A DNA stretch of 16,192 nt from Thermoplasmata archaeon. Lineage in GTDB: Archaea; Thermoplasmatota; Thermoplasmata; JAGHBH01. The stretch lies in contig DAOVJP010000007.1 in NCBI GenBank assembly GCA_030673205.1, forward strand, positions 1-16,192. The letters run 5' to 3'. Below, piece by piece: positions 1 to 6,388 of the stretch (position 1 is its first letter; each line of letters opens with the position of its first letter). The position numbers and the translations under genes are program-made. The notes beneath the pieces were generated by a model that was given only the letters and a program-made list of their open reading frames with translations, had not been told where the DNA came from and searched no databases.

Positions 1-1201
1 CAAGATAGGTCTGTCCAAGATTGTTCCATCCCTCCGCGAACCGTTTGTCTATCTTAACGGCGTTCTTGAAGCACACAAGGGCCTTGTGCTCTTTCCCCAG
101 CTTATAGAGGGCGCTGCCCTTGCCCAACCAGGCTTCTTTCCAGAGAGGGTTCAGCCTAATGGCCTTGTCGTAGCATTCTATGGCGTCCACATATCCTCCT
201 TTGTAACGTAGGGAATCCCCCTTCCTGCTCCAAGCGTCCTCGGAGGTTTCCATCACATCTATGGCGCTGTCGTATCGGGATATGGCCTCCTCGTATCTGT
301 GCGAGCGAAATAGCTGTTCCCCCGCATCCATGGACATGTTCCTCTTTTGGAATATAAAGAGGCTTAGAGAGGCGCCCGCTATGGCAACGATAACGAAAAG
401 CGCGAGTTCCGTGCCGCTTGTGCCGTGAGGCTTGTGCATCCCTCCTCCCAAGAATATCGCAATAGGGGCCACTACCGTGCCTATGACGACCACATCCAGG
501 TACTTGCCGCTTACGGGGAGTTTTGCGAGAGGAGATCTTGAGGGAGCCTTCTTCGCCTTGGGGGGTGGCGTCTTAGCAGGCTTAGGAACTTTAGCTGGCC
601 TCGGAGGCTTCGCAACAGCAGGCGTCTTAGCAGGTTTCGGAGCTTTAGCTGGCTTAGGGGCAGGCGGTGCCCTAGCAGCCTTAGGAGCAGCAACAACCGG
701 AGGCACAACAGCAGGCTTTGCAGCAGGCGGTGCTTTAACAGGTTTCGGAGGCTTCGCAACAGCGACTGGAGGCTTCACCCTCGGAGCAGCAACAACCGGA
801 GGCGCAGCAGGCTTCGCAGCAGGCTTAGGGGGTGGGGCAACGGGTCTTGAAACCACTGGCTCTGCTGCGGGAACCTCTTCTTCGAACTCTTCGAGCGATA
901 GAAGGGATTCCAACAACTCCTCTTCGCTTACAGCCTCCTCGCTTGCAGCCTCTTCGGTCACATCCTCATCTAGAATATCGAAGAGGTCCTCTTCCAATAC
1001 CTCGATATCCTCTTCTGCTCCTGATACCAGTCCCTCCAGCAATGCGTCCAGATCCTCATCCACGGCTTCCTTGCTTTCACCGACCTCTTCGCCAGCTATA
1101 GCCCTGGCGAACTCCAGTTTAATGCCACATTCGTTGCAGAACTTGGCGGCGCCGGAGTTCATTGCTCCACATACCGGACATACTGACTGATCCGTTTCCA
1201 T
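1..1201 (-). CDS. Zinc-ribbon / Pro-Ala-Lys linker / two-TM / TPR protein, C-terminus cut off by window edge
   Basis: The ATG at 1201 is preceded by a Shine-Dalgarno-like AGGTG, and the frame stays open to base 1, giving about 400 residues with no stop. In order: a zinc ribbon with Cys 8, 11, 22 and 25 (CxxC-x10-CxxC); a strongly acidic stretch at about 38-115; a low-complexity Pro/Ala/Lys/Val linker at about 120-226 made of PKPAK-like units; two hydrophobic segments at about 235-252 and 265-284; then TPR repeats at about 292-320, 321-354, 355-388 and a fourth that runs off the edge. The zinc ribbon probably sits in the cytoplasm. The two-span hairpin would then put the TPRs on the same side, as a protein-interaction platform. 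No enzyme motif is visible. The biochemical role is unknown. The architecture resembles other archaeal zinc-ribbon plus TPR membrane proteins, but I cannot assign a named family. Confidence 0.85.
   Translation of the reverse strand, partial: METDQSVCPVCGAMNSGAAKFCNECGIKLEFARAIAGEEVGESKEAVDEDLDALLEGLVSGAEEDIEVLEEDLFDILDEDVTEEAASEEAVSEEELLESLLSLEEFEEEVPAAEPVVSRPVAPPPKPAAKPAAPPVVAAPRVKPPVAVAKPPKPVKAPPAAKPAVVPPVVAAPKAARAPPAPKPAKAPKPAKTPAVAKPPRPAKVPKPAKTPPPKAKKAPSRSPLAKLPVSGKYLDVVVIGTVVAPIAIFLGGGMHKPHGTSGTELALFVIVAIAGASLSLFIFQKRNMSMDAGEQLFRSHRYEEAISRYDSAIDVMETSEDAWSRKGDSLRYKGGYVDAIECYDKAIRLNPLWKEAWLGKGSALYKLGKEHKALVCFKNAVKIDKRFAEGWNNLGQTYL
540..860. repeat. Low-complexity repeats coding the Pro-Ala-Lys linker
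   Basis: The linker of the zinc-ribbon/TPR gene is made of imperfect repeats rich in GCT, GCG, CCT and AAG codons on the minus strand. One 21-base string is exactly repeated at 684-704 and 783-803 (99 bases apart, 33 codons), so it keeps frame. The pattern points to expansion by slippage or unequal exchange. It also creates long shadow reading frames on the plus strand. Confidence 0.75.
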
Positions 1202-1237
1202 CACTCACACCTTTGGAAGAAAAAATAGGGGATGGAC

Positions 1238-1251
1238 ATATTTAAAAATAT
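1238..1251 (-). promoter_or_regulatory. Probable TATA box of the zinc-ribbon/TPR gene
   Basis: On the minus strand this reads as an AT-only tract, ATATTTTTAAATAT, centred about 44 bases before the ATG at 1201. That predicts a start of transcription near 1219 and a short leader carrying the AGGTG ribosome site at about 1208-1212. A run of six T (minus strand, 1225-1220) also lies here and could help end transcription of the upstream transporter gene. Confidence 0.5.
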
Positions 1252-1267
1252 CGTCTGCTCATCATCA

Positions 1268-2113
1268 TCATCTACTCCGCACTACCAGTACCAACCCGAA
1301 CAGTGTTATGATCCCGCCAGCTAGACTCATTGCCGGAGGTATCTCGGCGAACAAGATGACCGCCAGGATGATAGCGCCCAATGGCTCCATGAGGATCGCT
1401 GTGGACACCACCCCCGACCTCATCTTCTTGAGGGAGGCGTTGATCATCGTATGCCCCAGGATAGTAGGCACGATGGCCAAAGATAGGAAGACCAGCCATT
1501 CGTTCGTCGAGAAGGAGGTGTTAAAGGCACCCAGCGGCAGGATCGCCAGGAGGGTGAATGCGGCGCAGGCGGTGTACACTATCCACACATAGGAAAAGAG
1601 CCCTATCCCCCCAGTTCTAGCCCGCCGCCCCGCGATGATATACACGCCAGCGGCTATGCCTCCGGCCAATGCGGCCATATCCCCCCATATGTTCCCTCCT
1701 TTCAGATCCCCCACGCCCAATATCACTATGCCAGCGAATGCGATGCATACGCCGACCATCGCTCCGGAGTGCAGTCTTTCCCCCGCCGTTCTCTGGCCCA
1801 GGGGGACGACGAAGAGCGGGTGGGCGCATATCAGTATGGTGGCGCTGGCCACCGTGGTCATCTGGACCGAAGCTATCCACAGCCCCAGATGTATGGCCAA
1901 CACCGCTCCCACTCCCACCAGCCCCAATATGGTCCTTCGTGGAAGGGGGTTCTTTTTGAGCTCTGCAAAGGCGAATGGCAGGAGCATGATGCTTGCCAAT
2001 AACATTCTATAAAAGGAGATGACCAGGGGGTGTTGATCGCTGAAGCGTATGAGGATGGCGGAGAAGCTGGCCGCTGTCACACCTATGGCCAAGAACACTG
2101 CATATTTTTTCAC
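1268..2113 (-). CDS. DMT superfamily (EamA) membrane transporter
   Basis: A 281-residue polytopic membrane protein, the normal length of EamA/DMT transporters, with about ten hydrophobic segments in two repeated halves (about 5-135 and 145-280). Its N-terminus (SFSAILIRFSDQHPLVISFYR) is typical of EamA domains, as is the second-half ILMEPLGAIILAVILF region. Family members export metabolites or amino acids across the cytoplasmic membrane, but substrate cannot be read from sequence. The start used is GTG at 2113 with no convincing ribosome site. An AT-rich box centred about 26 bases upstream suggests a leaderless message. The gene ends in four in-frame TGA codons in a row (1270-1259). It lies 93 bases downstream of the repeat-tailed membrane protein and has its own candidate promoter. 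Confidence 0.88.
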   Translation of the reverse strand: MKKYAVFLAIGVTAASFSAILIRFSDQHPLVISFYRMLLASIMLLPFAFAELKKNPLPRRTILGLVGVGAVLAIHLGLWIASVQMTTVASATILICAHPLFVVPLGQRTAGERLHSGAMVGVCIAFAGIVILGVGDLKGGNIWGDMAALAGGIAAGVYIIAGRRARTGGIGLFSYVWIVYTACAAFTLLAILPLGAFNTSFSTNEWLVFLSLAIVPTILGHTMINASLKKMRSGVVSTAILMEPLGAIILAVILFAEIPPAMSLAGGIITLFGLVLVVRSR

Positions 2114-2131
2114 AGGGCTATAGGGGCATCC

Positions 2132-2147
2132 GGAATTAAAGAATTCC
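2132..2147 (-). promoter_or_regulatory. Palindrome over the TATA-like box of the DMT transporter
   Basis: GGAATTAAAGAATTCC is a perfect inverted repeat with 6-base arms and a 4-base centre. On the minus strand the centre reads CTTTAATTC, a TATA-like element about 26 bases before the GTG at 2113. That fits a leaderless start. The overlap of palindrome and TATA box makes it a candidate operator; this is inference. Confidence 0.4.
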
Positions 2148-2206
2148 CTGAATCATATAGAGCAACCTCGACGTCTCCTGAGTGTGGAGAGGCGTATGTC
2201 AACCAT

Positions 2207-2653
2207 CTATGGCTGTGGTGGAGGTGGATAGCCACCCTGAGGCGGATACTGAGATGGATAACCACCCTGAGGCGGATACTGAGATGGATAACCACCCTGA
2301 GGCGGATACTGAGATGGATAACCACCCTGAGGCAGTATGGGCGGACGTACCACAAACCAGATCACAAGGCCTATAATGCCTCCCACAAGGCAGATGATCA
2401 ACCATAGGGCTCCGCTCTTCCCTCTTTTCTCGGCGTCTTTGTAAACCCAGACCAGAACGAATATCCATAATATGAAAAACACCAGGGGGATAATGCAAAA
2501 AACCCCGGAAAGACACATAAGTCCTCCCAGCATATTCTCGTCAACAGTTGTGTTGTCAATATCCCTACTCTGCCCAAGTGCTCCCATCGTAGCAAACAAT
2601 ACACTCGCAAGAAGAAGCAAACAAATTACTCCAGATTTTGTCTTCGATCCCAT
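2207..2653 (-). CDS. Small membrane protein with PLDc_N-like core and Pro/Gly/Tyr/Gln repeat tail
   Basis: A 148-residue protein. Residues 8-25 form a signal peptide or first span. A second span lies at about 43-69 (cysteine-containing and Phe/Trp-rich), followed by the loop YKDAEKRGKSG, and a third span follows at about 81-101, ending in WFVVRPP. The loop plus last span resembles short archaeal membrane proteins related to the phospholipase D nuclease N-terminal (PLDc_N) family, for which no activity is known. From about residue 107 the tail is tandem QYPPQGGYPS units, about 10 residues each, ending in PPPPQP. Such tails, as in rhodopsin C-termini and annexin-like proteins, often mediate self-association, but no role can be given here. 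The ATG at 2653 has a strong ribosome site (GGTGAGG). The stop is TAG. Confidence 0.8.
   Translation of the reverse strand: MGSKTKSGVICLLLLASVLFATMGALGQSRDIDNTTVDENMLGGLMCLSGVFCIIPLVFFILWIFVLVWVYKDAEKRGKSGALWLIICLVGGIIGLVIWFVVRPPILPQGGYPSQYPPQGGYPSQYPPQGGYPSQYPPQGGYPPPPQP
2221..2340. repeat. 30-base tandem repeat, four units
   Basis: Units fall at 2221-2250, 2251-2280, 2281-2310 and 2311-2340. The two central units are identical over 30 bases. The first differs slightly near its start, and the last diverges after its first 23 bases. Thirty is a multiple of three, so each unit adds one ten-residue block to the small membrane protein without breaking frame. There are no spacers, so this is not a CRISPR array. 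Confidence 0.95.
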
Positions 2654-2673
2654 GACCTCACCATCTAGACTGA

Positions 2674-2697
2674 ATGGGGAGAATCCCCATAAATGTT
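2674..2697 (-). promoter_or_regulatory. Candidate promoter with palindrome before the repeat-tailed membrane protein
   Basis: On the minus strand a TATA-like ACATTTATGG spans about 2697-2688. Immediately after it is the perfect palindrome ATGGGGAGAATCCCCAT (2674-2690, 7-base arms, 3-base centre). The ATG of the gene is at 2653, so the palindrome falls between TATA and the predicted transcription start, a usual place for a repressor site. The strand assignment is inferred from the spacing. Confidence 0.4.
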
Positions 2698-2743
2698 TCT
2701 ATGCTGATACGCCTTTCTTCTTCAGCAACGAGAGCCCACACAA

Positions 2744-2752
2744 TCCTTTTCT
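2744..2752 (+). promoter_or_regulatory. Possible TATA-like element of rnhB
   Basis: CCTTTTCTA is centred about 28 bases before the ATG at 2776. The 25 bases before that ATG are pyrimidine-rich and hold no Shine-Dalgarno match, so a leaderless transcript is the simplest reading. The match to a consensus TATA box is weak. Confidence 0.3.
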
Positions 2753-2775
2753 ACCCACCGTCCCTTCCTTCCCTT

Positions 2776-3435
2776 ATGATATGTGGAGTGGACGAGGCTG
2801 GTCGCGGCCCCGTGCTCGGTCCTCTAGTGGTTGCCAGTGTTGCCATAGAACGGGAGGATGAGAGAGAGCTGAGGCGCCTGGGCGTGAAGGACAGCAAACG
2901 CCTTACCCCACGCAGGAGGGAGGAGCTGTCCGGCATCATCCGGAAGCGGTGGCCATACCATATCACCTCGGTCTCGGCGGACGATATAGACCTGTTGCGT
3001 CAGGAGATGACCATGAATGTGTTGGAGAGCCGCGTCTTTGCAGGGGTCATAGACAAATTAGAAGGGACCGTGCATGCCTATGTGGATGCTGCGGACAGCA
3101 ATGAAGAAGGCTTCGCAGTCCAGATAAGGAGCAGGTTGAAAAGACCGATAATCATCACAAGCCGTCACAAGGCCGATGACACATACCCTGTCGTGGGCGC
3201 AGCTAGCATAGTCGCCAAGGCGGAGCGGGATAGGGTGATGGCAGAGATAGGCCGCGAACTGGGGGGCGGTGTGGGCAGCGGCTATCCCTCCGATGGTGTC
3301 ACCATAGCTTTTATAGAGAAGTGGGTGGATGAACATGGCGACCTGCCACCGTATACTCGACGGTCCTGGAAGACAGCGCAGAGGATATTGTCCAGTGCCA
3401 AGAACAAGAAGATAGAGGATTTCGGAGGAAACTAA
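2776..3435 (+). CDS. rnhB: Ribonuclease HII
   Basis: A 219-residue enzyme that cuts the RNA strand of RNA-DNA hybrids, removing primers and misincorporated ribonucleotides. The start at 2776 gives MICGVDEAGRGPVLGP, placing the conserved GxDEAGRGP motif at the N-terminus as in archaeal RNase HII. The frame also opens at 2674, but the extra 34 residues are unlike the family. Catalytic acids visible are Asp6, Glu7, Asp104 (in YVDAAD) and Asp134 (in HKADDTYPVVGAASI). The loop GSGYPSDG and the Tyr-containing C-terminal segment follow as expected. The length is normal for the archaeal form. It is the first gene of a plus-strand pair: its TAA is followed one base later by the ATG of the SCP2-like gene, whose ribosome site GGAGG lies inside rnhB. 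Confidence 0.96.
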   Translation: MICGVDEAGRGPVLGPLVVASVAIEREDERELRRLGVKDSKRLTPRRREELSGIIRKRWPYHITSVSADDIDLLRQEMTMNVLESRVFAGVIDKLEGTVHAYVDAADSNEEGFAVQIRSRLKRPIIITSRHKADDTYPVVGAASIVAKAERDRVMAEIGRELGGGVGSGYPSDGVTIAFIEKWVDEHGDLPPYTRRSWKTAQRILSSAKNKKIEDFGGN

Positions 3436-3436
3436 C

Positions 3437-3772
3437 ATGACGGAACTCGAAGAGAAGATCTTGACCGCTATAGAGAAGTTCAGAATGAAGATCGATGAGA
3501 AGCCAGAGTACAAGGAAGAGCTCATGGGATGGACGCGTATGGTCCTCATAGATGCAGGGGAGGAGAAATATCATTTCATAGTGGACAACGCGGAGGTCAA
3601 AGGTTTCGGCGCCGGGGACGCGGAGGAGGCGGAGATAGCCATCATAGCCGACGCCTCCACCATGATAGAGCTGTTGAACGGGGATATCAGTCCTATGAAG
3701 GCCTACGCGAAGAAACAGATAAAATTGAAGGCCGCCATCTCTGATGTGCTCAAGATACGGAAATTCTTCTAG
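3437..3772 (+). CDS. SCP2 sterol-binding-domain-like small protein
   Basis: A 111-residue soluble protein with no signal peptide. The pattern of a short N-terminal helix (residues 1-30), alternating strands with KYHFIVDNAEVKGF, then ADASTMIELLNGDISPMKAYAKKQIKLKA matches the SCP2 (sterol carrier protein 2) fold. In the last part, helix-turn residues lead into a conserved xGxISPxxAxxxGxIKxxG-like segment. Family members bind hydrophobic ligands or serve as accessory domains, and archaeal stand-alone versions have no settled role. Translation is probably coupled to rnhB: GGAGG at 3424-3428 lies in the end of rnhB and only one base separates the genes. It converges on truD, 15 bases away. The stop is TAG. 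Confidence 0.8.
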   Translation: MTELEEKILTAIEKFRMKIDEKPEYKEELMGWTRMVLIDAGEEKYHFIVDNAEVKGFGAGDAEEAEIAIIADASTMIELLNGDISPMKAYAKKQIKLKAAISDVLKIRKFF

Positions 3773-3787
3773 GTCGTGGACTGAGAC

Positions 3788-5065
3788 CTAGTATGCTAGT
3801 GGATTAGGGCTCTTCATTATCTCCCTCAATACTGTGGTGGCATATTCCCCGCTGAGAAGATCGACCCGCACCAGCAGCCCTCCATCATCCCATTCCATGT
3901 TCAGACCATGGGGGACCAACAAGATAGGGCGTCTGGTGCCGCGACTGGACGCCTCCCTCAGCCCTTGTATGTGGAAAGAGTCCTTTGTAAGTCCCTCCTC
4001 GTCCAATATCTTTCTCTCTATCTCACCTTGTTCTCCCTCTGCGAACGGAGCCTCCGTTCCCGGAAGGGATGCCGTTACCCTACCTTTTCCGCGAGCCAAT
4101 GCCTTGGACACAGCCAGCAGGCTGCTCCCTGTAACGGGCACGAACCTCGGTCTCCCTCCCTGTATCCGAGCGCTAGGGGGCTGTATGAGGTCGCCTTCCA
4201 CCGGACGGTCCAGTGGCAACCCCATTTCCAGTCTGCGGGACAGGATGCGATTGAACATATAGGATTGGTAGCTGTGCACGAAAAGGAGCAGAAGCGGTCT
4301 GGGCAGTCTCAACAACGCGCCTTCATAATCCCCCTCCCTCTCACATAGGTGGCGCAGCATGATGTTCTCGAAGTTGAGGTGTCTTGGCATGGCCTCCATT
4401 ACATCCTGCCAGGCAGCGCCCTCTTCCGCCATCTGTCTGGCCTCCTTTTCCTGGCCAGTGGTTATGCCCGGAGAACCCAAATATATTTTGACGGCCTTCT
4501 CGGCCCCGGAGCATACCAATTCCTTTCCGACAACATGTGTTATCGGGCGGAATGCCCCGAAGCGTTGGATGCCGAAGTAGTTGGGCCATCCTGTGCCGAT
4601 CGCCGCAGCTATGTCCCTCGCCCTCTGGACCGCCTCCTCTCCTTCCATCTCCATTTGTTTTATTCGAATGCGGAAGTTGTTGCCATCATGCTCTCCCGCC
4701 CGAAGGAGAGAGGAGCACGGCCTGTTCTCCAGCACCTCCACATCCGGTATGTGTAAGGTCGGAGGCGTTCTCCTGCGAACGGTGATCCACTGGGTGACAA
4801 CCGCTCTCTTGTCCTTCGTCCCCGCAACCGTGATGTCGCCTTCTCTTAGGCCAAGGTCCCTTTGTATCCTGAGGCGAAGGGAATGGCTCTCCCAATTCCT
4901 ATATCTTATTCGAAGTGCAGTGTAACCATCGCCTGGCTTGGGCTCTCCCTGCTCTTCCACAACAAAATCTTCAGGAAGGGAACGCAGCTTGCCTCCTAAC
5001 CCATCTTGTTCTGAGACAAAACACTTGACGCCAAAATGTTTCTCGAAATCGAAGGATTCCAGCAT
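3788..5065 (-). CDS. truD: tRNA pseudouridine synthase TruD
   Basis: A 425-residue enzyme of the TruD family, which makes pseudouridine at position 13 (U13) of tRNA in the cytoplasm, and in archaea possibly at other tRNA sites. The N-terminal domain shows the family signature SLPEDFVVEE (residues 29-38) and the catalytic motif GTKDKRA (82-88) with Asp85 as the expected nucleophile. The second motif NYFGIQRFG follows at about 180, and the inserted TRUD domain runs from there to about 380. The length is at the upper end of the archaeal range. The ATG at 5065 comes 2 bases after the stop of the rpoL gene, so the two are almost certainly co-transcribed and translationally coupled. The stop is TAG. 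Confidence 0.95.
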   Translation of the reverse strand: MLESFDFEKHFGVKCFVSEQDGLGGKLRSLPEDFVVEEQGEPKPGDGYTALRIRYRNWESHSLRLRIQRDLGLREGDITVAGTKDKRAVVTQWITVRRRTPPTLHIPDVEVLENRPCSSLLRAGEHDGNNFRIRIKQMEMEGEEAVQRARDIAAAIGTGWPNYFGIQRFGAFRPITHVVGKELVCSGAEKAVKIYLGSPGITTGQEKEARQMAEEGAAWQDVMEAMPRHLNFENIMLRHLCEREGDYEGALLRLPRPLLLLFVHSYQSYMFNRILSRRLEMGLPLDRPVEGDLIQPPSARIQGGRPRFVPVTGSSLLAVSKALARGKGRVTASLPGTEAPFAEGEQGEIERKILDEEGLTKDSFHIQGLREASSRGTRRPILLVPHGLNMEWDDGGLLVRVDLLSGEYATTVLREIMKSPNPLAY

Positions 5066-5067
5066 GG

Positions 5068-5343
5068 CTAGCCCGCTACTTTCTCGAACCCATCCTTTAT
5101 GGCCTTGACCTTAGTGGAAAGGCTCTTAGCGGCCCGCTTCAGAGCTGTCTGAGGCTTCCCTTCCGAGACGCGGACCTTCAACGTGGACGTGTCCAACGTG
5201 GGATGGCTCTTCTTATATTCTGCGTTGACGACCTTCTTGTCTTCCCAAAGCTCTTCTAATATCAGATAGACGAAAGATTCGTCGCTGTCAAGGAAAGAGA
5301 CCGTTATCTCGTTCGCGGTCTTCTCTACCAGTTCTATCTCCAT
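5068..5343 (-). CDS. rpoL: DNA-directed RNA polymerase subunit L (Rpo11)
   Basis: A 91-residue small polymerase subunit, the archaeal partner of Rpo3 (subunit D) and equivalent to eukaryotic Rpb11 and the bacterial alpha N-terminal domain. It helps nucleate assembly of the core enzyme. The family pattern is clear: an N-terminal strand MEIELVEKTANEI, then FVYLILEELWEDKKVVNAEY, an HP pair in KKSHPTLD, a strand LKVRVSEGKPQTAL, and a C-terminal amphipathic helix. The start ATG at 5343 has a GGTGA ribosome site, and a TATA-like box lies 36 bases upstream inside the end of pncC. It reads into truD with a 2-base gap. Confidence 0.93.
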   Translation of the reverse strand: MEIELVEKTANEITVSFLDSDESFVYLILEELWEDKKVVNAEYKKSHPTLDTSTLKVRVSEGKPQTALKRAAKSLSTKVKAIKDGFEKVAG

Positions 5344-5374
5344 GGGATCACCATCGTCCCCCTACCAACACATT

Positions 5375-5383
5375 GTTTAAATG
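5375..5383 (-). promoter_or_regulatory. TATA-like box of the rpoL-truD pair
   Basis: On the minus strand CATTTAAAC sits about 36 bases before the rpoL ATG, overlapping the TAA stop of pncC. Transcription would begin near 5352. This suggests rpoL-truD can be transcribed separately from the NAD genes upstream. Confidence 0.5.
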
Positions 5384-5859
5384 CTTTGCCCCACCAAGAT
5401 CTCCACTGCCAGCGAGAGAGCGGCATCGGTCGCTTGCCTCCGAATGTGCTCTCTATCCCCCGTAAAACAAAATGTTCTGGAAATGATATGAGCAGGGTCG
5501 CCATATGCCACGGCGACGATCACCGTCCCCGGCGGCCTGTTATCCATCGGCTCCGGACCTGCGACGCCAGTGGTGGCTATTCCCATGTTCGCCCCCATCC
5601 TTCCCATTATGGAGAGTGCCATCTGCTCTGCCGTTCCTTCGCTCACAACCCCAGAAGCGGATATCATGCCCTGATCTACGCCTAATAGGTCTATCTTCAT
5701 TTCCACGCTGTATGGCACCATGCCTCCTTTGAAGACGTTCGAAGATCCGGGTATGCTGGTGATGGCGGCGGCGACCAATCCCCCGGTACAAGATTCTACT
5801 GTGGCTAGGGTCCACCCGCGTTGTTCCAATATGCTCAAAAGACGCTGGGCATCAGACAA
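5377..5859 (-). CDS. pncC: NMN amidohydrolase, CinA C-terminal domain family (PncC)
   Basis: A 160-residue stand-alone CinA C-terminal domain. This family deamidates nicotinamide mononucleotide (NMN) to nicotinate mononucleotide, an NAD salvage step. Signature motifs are ESCTGG (residues 22-27), the VSEGTAEQMA helix, and ATTGVAGPEP followed by RPPGTVIVAVA. The start is TTG at 5859. It is favoured because GAGGAG lies four bases upstream, inside nadM, and because the nearby ATG (5852) is out of frame. The start overlaps the end of nadM by 8 bases, so the two are probably translated in tandem. The neighbour NadM uses the same substrate, which strongly supports the NAD salvage reading over any DNA-competence role suggested by the historical CinA name. 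Confidence 0.92.
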   Translation of the reverse strand: MSDAQRLLSILEQRGWTLATVESCTGGLVAAAITSIPGSSNVFKGGMVPYSVEMKIDLLGVDQGMISASGVVSEGTAEQMALSIMGRMGANMGIATTGVAGPEPMDNRPPGTVIVAVAYGDPAHIISRTFCFTGDREHIRRQATDAALSLAVEILVGQSI

Positions 5860-6379
5860 CAGGCTCCTCTCCAGGGACCGGGGTGCAGAGGTCCTTCATC
5901 CTGTTGATGCCATCGAGCTCTTCGATGGTCTTAGCGACCTGCTGGGGTACCAAGGGCTCCCATTCCCCATCCTTCACCATCATCTTCCTTATGCTCTTTC
6001 CAGAGAACCTCTTTCGGTCGTATAATGGGAGTGGGCGGGCGTCATATCCTCTCTCGGAAAAGAGGCGGAGGGTGAGGGGGTTGTTCGAGAATATGGTCTC
6101 GAACGGGGGCACCAACACCTGCACATGGGCCACCCACAAGCCGTACTGGTTTATGTCGGGGACGGGAACGAGGAAATAGTCCGTTATGCCCTCCGCGACC
6201 ATGGCCCGGGATATCATCAGATGTCTCTCCCCCCCGGTGAAAGGGTTGTCCACGGTGTGGCTGTGCTGTGCACTGCCTATGGCTATTATCACATCGTCAA
6301 ATTCTTCCAGTATGTGTTTGACCGATCCCAAGTGCCCTTTGTGAAAGGGCTGGAACCTGCCCACCATCAGAGCGCGCAT
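5852..6379 (-). CDS. nadM: Nicotinamide-nucleotide adenylyltransferase, archaeal NadM type
   Basis: A 175-residue cytoplasmic enzyme that joins NMN (or nicotinate mononucleotide) to AMP from ATP, giving NAD (or its deamido form). The nucleotidylyltransferase HxGH motif appears as GRFQPFHKGH (residues 7-16), followed by SAQHSHTVDNPFTGGER (36-52) and the second nucleotide motif SGKSIRKMM (126-134). The length equals archaeal NadM proteins. The ATG at 6379 has no ribosome site, and a TATA box is centred about 25 bases upstream, so the message is probably leaderless. The 3' end overlaps pncC by 8 bases. A palindrome at 6389-6403 lies across the promoter and is a candidate control site. Confidence 0.95.
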   Translation of the reverse strand: MRALMVGRFQPFHKGHLGSVKHILEEFDDVIIAIGSAQHSHTVDNPFTGGERHLMISRAMVAEGITDYFLVPVPDINQYGLWVAHVQVLVPPFETIFSNNPLTLRLFSERGYDARPLPLYDRKRFSGKSIRKMMVKDGEWEPLVPQQVAKTIEELDGINRMKDLCTPVPGEEPVV

Positions 6380-6388
6380 AAATGCCCA

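Noticed and set aside
432..1190. 252-residue Gly/Ala-rich ORF on the plus strand
   Set aside because: It is the reverse of the Pro/Ala/Lys linker and acidic tract of the zinc-ribbon gene. It has no ribosome site and is pure low complexity, while the minus frame has real domains.
2221..2340. Possible CRISPR array
   Set aside because: Units are directly joined with no spacers, and they encode a protein tail.
2030..2407. Repeat-containing ORFs on the plus strand across the 30-base repeats
   Set aside because: A 30-base repeat keeps all frames open. Only the minus frame gives a coherent membrane protein with a ribosome site.
2674..2775. N-terminal extension of RNase HII from the ATG at 2674
   Set aside because: The family begins just before the GxDEAGRG motif. 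The extension would start inside the divergent gene's promoter palindrome.
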